Source of the DNA: Caenorhabditis elegans
Taxonomy: Eukaryota; Nematoda; Chromadorea; Rhabditida; Rhabditidae
Length of the DNA: 64,000 nt
Direction: 5' to 3'
Assembly (NCBI RefSeq): GCF_000002985.6
Contig: NC_003282.8
Coordinates: 2,604,001 to 2,668,000, forward strand
Shown here: positions 58,401 to 64,000 of the stretch, one piece after another
Position numbering within the stretch: the stretch's first letter is position 1
Layout: the number at the start of each line of letters is the position of its first letter
Position numbers and translations under genes: made by a program
Notes under the pieces: model-generated
Database searches by the model: none
Told to the model about the DNA's origin: nothing
Seen by the model: the letters and a program-made list of their open reading frames with translations, nothing else

Positions 58401-59966
58401 TGCATGACAATAGCTTTCATTTGAGTATAATCATGCCATACTTCGCTCATGTGCGAAAAAGTTTAGGTCCTACCACGAATCCCCCGGGGTTACTGTAGGT
58501 TTTCGTGGCGGGACACAAGGTGAAGGGAACCTGGCCATGTTTGTACTTAAATTGAAGCCCTTGATGTGTTGAATTTAATTTTTCAAAAAATAATTGAAAA
58601 TCGATGGGTCCCGCGCCCATTTTTGATCTAGTTTACCTCCGCTGAGCTGTGTCTTCCATTGGTGGATTTGATCTGCGACGGGGGTTCTTGTCGTCCTACG
58701 GAGACTAGTTTCAGGATGCTTTTGTACATTTTGCATGCGATTTGTTTCGATTCGGAGAATTTTTCTGGAAAAAAACAGGATTTTTAGAAAAAGCATTTAT
58801 TAAAATATTCTAAAAATATTCAATTAAAAATACCGATTATTCAGCTTAATCTCCTCTCCAACATCACGCATTTTTCGCTCGCAAGAGTGATTCCAAATAA
58901 TTTGCCGAAAAAAGTCGCATTCTTGGGAGAATCCTGAAAAGTTTTGGAATTTTCGCTTCGAGACCCGAAAATTTGAAATTTTTTAAATCACAACTTTTCA
59001 TGCAAATTTTAATTGAAAATTGAGCTCAGCTCACCGACAGCTTCAATTTAAGTATAATCATGACCATGTTTGGAGAAAGTTGGGTCTCGCCGCGAAAACC
59101 GGCAAGCTACAGTAACCCAAAGGTTTTCGTGTCGGGACCCAAAATGGAAGAAACCTAGCCATGATTACACTTAAATGAAAGCTCTCGATGAGCTGAATTC
59201 AAATTTTTTAGTGGAAATTAGAAAAAGAAATAAAATTTCGAAAAAAAAAATTTTTTTTGTAAAACTTTTTCAAAAATACCAACCAATAGCTTCATAGCAA
59301 GTGCATGATTTTGTCGGAAAAATTTCCCGTATCCGATGCAAATAGTAGACACAATCCGACGGAGATGTGCCCGAGCAAACTGAAATTCCGAAATTTTTTG
59401 TTTGAATTTTTTTTCAAAATTAAAATTCCTACCATTCAAATCATATCCACACGTGGTTTGAAACCGTTTTAAATGCTGATTGCATGTGTCATTTCGTAAA
59501 CATATCGATCGATAATGGAGGCAACTGTCGTAGGATGCCGAAGATTCTGAAAAATATTTAAAAATTTTGGGGAACAAAACGATTTTTCAACTTTTTTTTT
59601 CAATTTTCGATAAGAAATTCGAATTCAGCTCGTAGAGAGCTTTCATTTAAGTATAATCATGACTAGATTACGATGAGTTTGAAAACTTTTGGGTCTCGCC
59701 GCGAAAAGGTCTCGTCGCGGGGGATTTCGCGGCGAGACCCAAAATTCGTCGTTTTGAAGGAAAGTAGGTCATGTTTATACTTATTCTGAAGCTCTCAACA
59801 AGTTGATTTCAAATTTTTAAATGAATTTCGATTTAAAGAAAAACTAGGCAAAATTAGAAACCAAAAATGATAACAATATGGAAATTCGATCAAAATTTCT
59901 TGTAGAAAACGAGAAAAACCCACCAAATAACGAGTATAATAGTAGAATCAGGAGCCACGGTGACAT
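46492..59966 (-). CDS. GPI-anchored GDNF-receptor/GAS1-like protein, 1098 residues
   Basis: Seventeen minus-strand exons: 59966-59924, 59546-59433, 59379-59284, 58933-58834, 58764-58637, 57293-57021, 56239-56108, 55614-55303, 55224-55129, 53935-53715, 51600-51407, 50914-50683, 50001-49390, 48941-48818, 48254-47860, 47209-47114, 46620-46492. They sum to 3297 bases with every phase consistent. The start MSPWLLILLLYSLF is a signal peptide. Cys-rich blocks of GFR-alpha/GAS1 type lie at about 18-115 (DSCLHYRSICLRNDTCNQHL), 172-251, 407-505 and 511-610. Two Thr/Pro-rich mucin-like linkers (about 300-345 and 650-850) follow the second and fourth blocks. A separate Cys domain (GRCSTWCECESED...) and a conserved C-terminal region come next. 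The end, LLSMYYLHLLIITLLIDFIT, is a hydrophobic tail typical of GPI attachment. It is far longer than vertebrate GFR-alpha (about 450). It could be the worm GFR-like or GAS1-like gene, so I give no symbol. Confidence 0.85.
46650..47095. repeat. 19-bp minisatellite in the last intron of the receptor-like gene
   Basis: About 22 tandem units near AAAAGCGCCAAGTATCGAG, alternating between GAGAAA(A)GCGCCAAG and CCAAAAATGCGCCAAG variants. A 19-base unit shifts frame each repeat, which leaves long open frames on both strands. These are a repeat artefact, not exons. Confidence 0.85.
50100..50270. repeat. Palindromic repeat with GATCTACNAAAAATGCGGGA arms
   Basis: GATCTACCAAAAATGCGGGA pairs with TCCCGCATTTTTTGTAGATC within about 130 bases, around CTGACGTCAGCA. 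A related copy lies at about 30640-31010 (GATCTACGAAAAATGCGGGA...GTGACGTCAGCACGC). Both include a TCTGCGTCT word. Confidence 0.65.
51790..52040. repeat. Second copy of the ~250-bp repeat at 1510-1770 (inverted)
   Basis: Lies in the intron between receptor-like exons 10 and 11. Reading the opposite strand recovers the same order of blocks as 1510-1770, including the Arg-codon-like GCGACGCGACACGCAACGCG stretch and TTATGAGGGAAGCCAG. Confidence 0.7.
52931..53002 (+). pseudogene. tRNA-like relic
   Basis: An A-box-like GGCCTAGTGGCTAACAAG and a B-box GGTTCGATTCC at tRNA-like spacing, ending AGTTCGGG. The arms do not form a full cloverleaf. Confidence 0.5.
53434..53505 (-). pseudogene. tRNA-like relic, minus strand
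   Basis: Read on the minus strand: TAGCCTATTGGCTAACGC, then TTTTGCC, then GGTTCGAACC. The internal promoter elements are intact but the acceptor stem is poor. Confidence 0.5.
54749..54852 (-). pseudogene. tRNA-like relic, minus strand, copy 1 of a duplicated unit
   Basis: Minus strand GTGGCCTAGTGGCTAACGC and GCTGGTTCGAAACC. CAAAGGCCGTAGAGCT (plus strand, 54837-54852) lies 17 bases beyond its 5' end. The same word at the same distance flanks the next relic, so the pair descends from one larger unit. Confidence 0.55.
55013..55118 (-). pseudogene. tRNA-like relic, minus strand, copy 2 of a duplicated unit
   Basis: Minus strand GTGGCCTAGTGGCTAACAC and GATGGTTCGAATCCTTC. The T arm pairs at four of five positions and the loop is canonical. 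CAAAGGCCGTAGAGCT lies at 55103-55118. This is the most tRNA-like of the minus-strand set, but the acceptor stem is out of register by two bases. Confidence 0.55.
55832..59810. repeat. TATAATCATG hairpin elements in introns of the receptor-like gene (eight copies)
   Basis: Copies at about 55832-56003, 56297-56465, 56728-56890, 57494-57675, 57975-58145, 58405-58575, 59025-59205 and 59624-59810. All have the nested hairpin with GGGTC(T/C)CGCC(A/G)CGAA inner arms and a CTACAGTA or TTACTGTAG loop. The copies at 57494, 57975 and 58405 lie in a local tandem amplification of about 450-bp units that also share the sequence TCGGGTCTCGACACGAAAAG. Confidence 0.75.
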
Positions 59967-60491
59967 GTGAGCTCATCAGATGACCTTGAGCTCGTTTTTA
60001 AGTCTGAAATTCTGAACTTTAGTGGCATAAACTTCGAGGAAACAGCTGAAAAGGGGATAAAGGGGATTTTGAGCAAGAAAATAGGTTTCTATACGAAAGA
60101 TGGGTAGTTTGAATTAATAATAGCGAATTTTTTATATTGGAAATTTTCGAGAAAAACTAATTTAAAAATTCAAAGCCCTGCCCCTTTTCAAAATTTTACG
60201 GCTTTAAAACATGTACAATCTGCAATTTGATCTAAAAAGATTTCAGCGTGGCGCAGTGGCTAACACTTTTGCCTTCCACGTAGGAGGTCAAGGGTTCGAA
60301 ACTTTTTGGGGCAAATCTCTTTTAAATGATTTTTAGAGCTATTTAGAAAGCACAACAGAAAGCTTTTTGAGCCTAAAAAGAAAAAGTGGGTGGAGCTCAG
60401 AGAGTTCAGTTCCATATCCCAACGGACCGATTGACACCAGCGGAAAACGAAGGGAAAACTTTTGGTGGAGGAATCCTTGAATTTGAGAATA

Positions 60492-60523
<32 letters not shown>

Positions 60524-63064
60524 TTGAGATGCAAAAAATTTCCTTTTTTTCCTTTTTGAAGAGCCCACACATTGTGTTTTTGAATGGAAACATTTGGAGT
60601 CTGTCTAACTGCCTGCGTCTCTCTATCCCTGTCTCTCTCTCTCTCTCTCCATTCCATTCTGCTCACCCAACTTGACACTTTTTACTCTTTCACACATGCT
60701 TTTCTTCGAAAAAAAAAATTGCGAAAAAGAGAAAGAATAGAAAAATTCCGCGGGATCTTCTCTCTTTTCATTGAATGGAGCACTATGGGAATGGGATTGT
60801 GTGCGCGTTTTCACGGTTTGCCGGATTTGTAGAGAGGTTAGTAGGGGGGGAGAGATTCTAGAGTTTGATAACATTTTTTCAACTCGTTTTAGAGCGGATT
60901 TCAGACTTTTTCTTGCTTTTCAAAAGTTGACGGCAGTTTTCTGTATGCCTCCTGTTGCATTTTGAAAAGTGGTGCTGGTTGGCGCAGCCGGCAACACTTT
61001 TGCCTTTCAAGTTGAGGGCCCGGGGTTCGAAACTTTTTGTGAAAAATTTCTTTTTCTTCTTTTTTATAAGGAAAACTCAGTTGATCTTTCTTTAATTTGA
61101 GAAAAAAATCTATGACACTTCAGATTGTACTGGAAAAACTAGAAAACTTAAACTCTTCAGCAGCTCTTGTCGGTTGTACGTCTTCTGCCAACTTAAGTGG
61201 AAATTTCCATTGGGCAAGCCATGGCGCAGTGGCTAACGCTTTTGTTTTTGAAGCACAAGGTCCCGGGTTCGAAAATTTTTGCTCGAATTTTCTTTTGCAT
61301 ATATTTTTTGATGATAAACTGATATGTGCGGAATTTGATTTTCTAGAGTTTTTTTAAAAATTCTGTTATTTCAAAAAAAATTAACCTATGGAATCTGGGG
61401 AAATATTCAAAACCACAAGAAAATTCTAGACAACAAAAAATTCGGTGCCCAGGGGGCAAAAGGGGGTGAATATGATGATGAAGAGCACATGGCTCAAGTG
61501 ATCTCGGGCGGTTTCAAATTGAAAATAGGGCGAGATAGTGGCTTAAAACAGGAGAGCCCGGTAGAGATGACAGTGTAAAATCGAGAGGGGTCCCTTTACA
61601 TGAACAGTTGGCATTTGCCACCCCTTGGAAAGTTTTGCACTATTTATCACTTGGAGCTCAACAGAGAGAGAGAGGGGGATCCTGGGGGAGACGCAGAGTT
61701 TTTGGGAACACGGATCTTAAAATTTGTTTTATGAGTTTGCAACTTGAATCGGAACAACTGCAGCTTTCTCTACGGCTGATCCGTTAAACTTGGGCAGCAC
61801 GAATAGCGCAGTGGCTATTGCGTTTGCTTTTGGAGCAAACAGTCACGGGTTCGGAACTTTTCCCTTTGAATTTTTTTTCAATTGAAAAGTTCCTTAAAAC
61901 TGAATTTTTTGCGTTGAAAATTGTGCCTACAAAAGTTATTAACAAGTCTAGCATAGTGTTAATCTCCGCCCATTTTAGCAGAGAACCTGTGGGGCGGAGC
62001 GTTATATTGATTTTTTGGAATTTTCATGTTGGTATTTTAAAGAATTTAAGGGAAACAATAAAATCTATAATGGAACTAACAAGTATATAAAAATATCACA
62101 AAACCCTGATTAAAAAAAGACCAAATTTTTAAGATTTTCGAAAGATTCGCATGAAAAAAAAAAAAAAACTCAAATTCCTCCATTTCCCAATTGTTTTTCG
62201 TTTAATTTCCCCATTTTTTCACATCAATTAGGCTGAAATTCTCACGTTTCTCCAATAAATTCGAGGCTAAAGGGGTTCCGGGCCCTCCACCATGCAAGCG
62301 CGCTCTATTGAGAAATTGCATAGTTTTGGCATTTGAACGGGTTCACAGGCATTTTGTTGATTTTTCCGGCAATTTTTTAGACTTTAATGATTTTTTCTAA
62401 AGCTTAATCAATTTGTTCATGAAACCGGACAAAAATATACATGAAGTTGAGGTTTTTTAATGTAAAAACTCTCGTTTTTATAGTTTCCCAGTGATTTTTC
62501 AAGTTTTTATTGATTTTCCAGAAACTTTAATAGAGAATATGTGTTATAAACCTGTTGAAAACAAATAGAACTGTCAATATTTATAATTTTAGAGATTCGA
62601 ACGCGCGATTTTCTCCACAAAATGACATTGTGCAGCACATTTCGTGCCTAACAAGCGAGGTTTCTTATCAAAAACAATTTTTAAAATTGTTCATTTTTGT
62701 GTTGGAAATATTTATTCGCCTAATTTTGTTAATTTTAAAAAAAATTTGGCTAAAGTTTCTGTTCGGTTACGGTAGGCAATGCCGCAAACACCGAGTGAAC
62801 TTTTGCACTATATCTGACGACACTTTTTTCTCAATTTTTAAAATAAGATTTTCTCCATTTTTCCTCAATTTTCCGCGAATTTCTTCAAATTTTCTCGCCG
62901 GAAACGTCAAATTCGCCTCGAACCATCTCGAAAATCATAAAAATCATCGTTTTCCCATCAAAATACGACCATTTTCTCCCTTGAAAACAATTAACTCTGC
63001 GCCGGAACCAATTTTCCCCGTTTCTCATCAATTATTTCCGGTTTTTCAGAGAACATCTTGCGCA
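59967..63064. other. Divergent intergenic region between the receptor-like gene and the right-edge gene
   Basis: No exon chain seen. A trans-splice acceptor for the receptor-like gene lies at about 60004-60006. The rest holds four plus-strand tRNA-like relics (60244-61862), an AG microsatellite (60495-60523), a CT microsatellite (60629-60650), and two GAGACGCAGA-type words (60613, 61687). Near 63048 an acceptor (GGTTTTTCAG) precedes the right-edge gene. Confidence 0.55.
60244..61862 (+). repeat. Four plus-strand tRNA-derived elements with a shared 3' tail
   Basis: Elements at about 60244-60309, 60972-61040, 61212-61280 and 61793-61862. All have GGCGCAG(T/C)(G/C)GC(T/A)A, then CTTTTG(C/T), then GGGTTCGAAA(C)TTTTTG and a T-rich stretch. 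The B-box is kept but the T stem cannot close because the sequence after the loop is CTTTTT, and this change is common to the copies. That points to a family copied from an already altered tRNA-like parent. The 61793 copy still forms a good anticodon arm with loop TTTTGGA (UUG, Gln). Confidence 0.6.
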
Positions 63065-63984
63065 ATGGATCGTGAAGGCTCGAGTAAAGTGAGGAGTTTT
63101 AGAAAGTTTACAAAATTAATAAAAAATGTGTGTTTCAGAGCGCCGAAGAGGAGAAACCAAAGGAGCCGGTGGTAGTGGAAAAAGCCAGCGGGGAGCCGAA
63201 AAAAGCGGAAGATCCGACGACGAAAAAGCGACCAAGGAAGAATGAAGATGTAATATATATGGGAAAATTGAGCTTTATTGAAGAAAAATTAATATTTTAA
63301 TTTTAAAAAAAATTAAAAAAAATTTTTTTTTTTTTTCATTTCTAATTTTCTAAAGCTTTTGAAGGATGCTCCCGAGACATCAGACGACGAGGATCAGCGT
63401 GCCGAGACCGCTGGCTCCAGAAATTACCCGGCAAATCTGTGGAATCGTCTCAAAAATCCGCCAGCAAATCGTCCGACTATCGACGTGTGGGAATTCAAAT
63501 TGGTACGACCGACGGGGGAAATTCAACTATTTTTTTTAGGCCAAAATTTTTCTGTTTCAGGACGGCGAAGTGCTGACAATGACGTTCACGTGTGACGGCG
63601 AGAAGTATCCAATGTATTTTACGCCGAGAAGCGTGATGTAAGCTGGAAAATCTGATTTTTAATGGAAAAAATCGGGGTTTTTTGATGAAAATACCCCTAA
63701 AACTCCCATTTTTTGGCCAAAAAAACGCAATTTTTTGCAGTGATTTCCAAATGCGCAACAACTATTGGATTCCACGTCATAATAACACGTTCAAATCACT
63801 CAGAACTCGTCTCTACTCGCTTCCGAAGACTGTCAGCATCAATAAACTCGTTTTTTCGGTGAGAAAATCGATAAATTTGCCAAAAAATTGGATTTTTACG
63901 GAAAATTTGCCGAAAGTCTCGTGGTTTTGATAATTTTTTGGCAGATTTTTCTATAAAACGCAATTTTTCTTCTAGAAACGTTAA
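63065..63984 (+). CDS. Orphan protein of 161 residues, complete at the window edge
   Basis: Six exons (63065-63088, 63139-63249, 63356-63502, 63561-63637, 63741-63858, 63976-63984) form one frame ending KR-stop. The first half is charged, with a basic nuclear-targeting-like TKKRPRKN and an acidic SDDEDQRAE. The second half looks folded: YPANLWNRLKNPPANRPTID, VWEFKLDGEVLTMTFTCDGE, KYPMYFTPRSVIDFQMRNNY and WIPRHNNTFKSLRTRLYSLP. I do not recognise the family. A spliced-leader acceptor 16 bases upstream supports the start. The last exon codes only two residues plus the stop, so the end is the least certain part, and the 3' UTR continues outside the window. Confidence 0.65.
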
Positions 63985-64000
63985 AATTTGTGTCAATCCG

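Noticed and set aside
62555-63175. 206-residue plus-strand frame before the right-edge gene
   Set aside because: Composition is Phe/Asn/Ile-rich like random AT-rich DNA; the acceptor near 63048 and the phase-consistent exons favour the start at 63065.
63545-63560. CTGTTTCA word, which resembles the upstream motif of C. elegans piRNA genes
   Set aside because: Here it is part of a splice acceptor (TTCTGTTTCAG) of the right-edge gene and stands alone.
1-64000. CRISPR arrays, operon-type defence genes or other bacterial systems
   Set aside because: The sequence is nematode nuclear DNA with spliced genes; the repeats are hairpins and minisatellites without spacer organisation.

Overview
The window is nematode nuclear DNA and matches Caenorhabditis elegans, from what I recognise as the Y69A2AR region of chromosome IV. 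The evidence is AT-rich DNA, introns of the GTAAGT...TTTTCAG type, trans-splice acceptors (TTTTCAG) just upstream of several start codons, TTAGGC telomere-like repeats, very dense palindromic repeats, and recognisable protein-coding genes. I rebuilt exon structures by hand. For nine genes the summed exons give one uninterrupted frame from start to stop, which strongly supports those models. Gene names come from memory of the C. elegans proteins, not from a search.

Layout, left to right. (1) 0-9 kb, gene-dense: the 3' part of epg-9 (ATG101 autophagy subunit, +), vamp-7 (longin R-SNARE, +), a STAR/KH RNA-binding protein gene (+), and a small Ser/Pro-rich protein of unknown function (-) convergent with it. 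(2) 10-21.4 kb: a peroxisomal D-amino-acid oxidase (daao-1, +) and an Nramp divalent-metal transporter (smf-3, +). They are separated by 2.9 kb of hairpin repeats, and the first intron of smf-3 shows an unusual local duplication. (3) 22.2-24.2 kb: the neurogenin bHLH factor ngn-1 (-). (4) 24.2-32.5 kb: a gene-poor block made almost entirely of diverged repeats. (5) 32.5-46.1 kb: mdf-2 (MAD2 spindle checkpoint, -) with a tRNA-Glu in an intron; a short complex I NDUFV3-like gene (+) divergent from mdf-2; and ric-8 (G-alpha chaperone/GEF, +), whose introns 7 and 8 hold a stack of nested elements including a solo LTR with a clean target duplication. (6) 46.5-60 kb: one large minus-strand gene of 17 exons encoding a 1098-residue GPI-anchored GDNF-receptor/GAS1-like protein. 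(7) 60-64 kb: a repeat-rich intergenic stretch with tRNA-like elements, then a small orphan gene that ends 16 bases before the window edge.

The genes do not form one pathway. They are housekeeping and signalling genes: autophagy initiation, late-endosome fusion, RNA regulation, D-amino-acid breakdown, metal uptake, neurogenesis, the mitotic checkpoint, respiration, G-protein signalling and a receptor-like surface protein. I see no defence-type or other gene system. The unusual signals are in the non-coding fraction: hairpin elements with a shared CTACAGTA core, a nested LTR, tRNA-derived relics, an inverted copy of a splice junction, and a short GC-rich motif repeated through the introns of the receptor gene.
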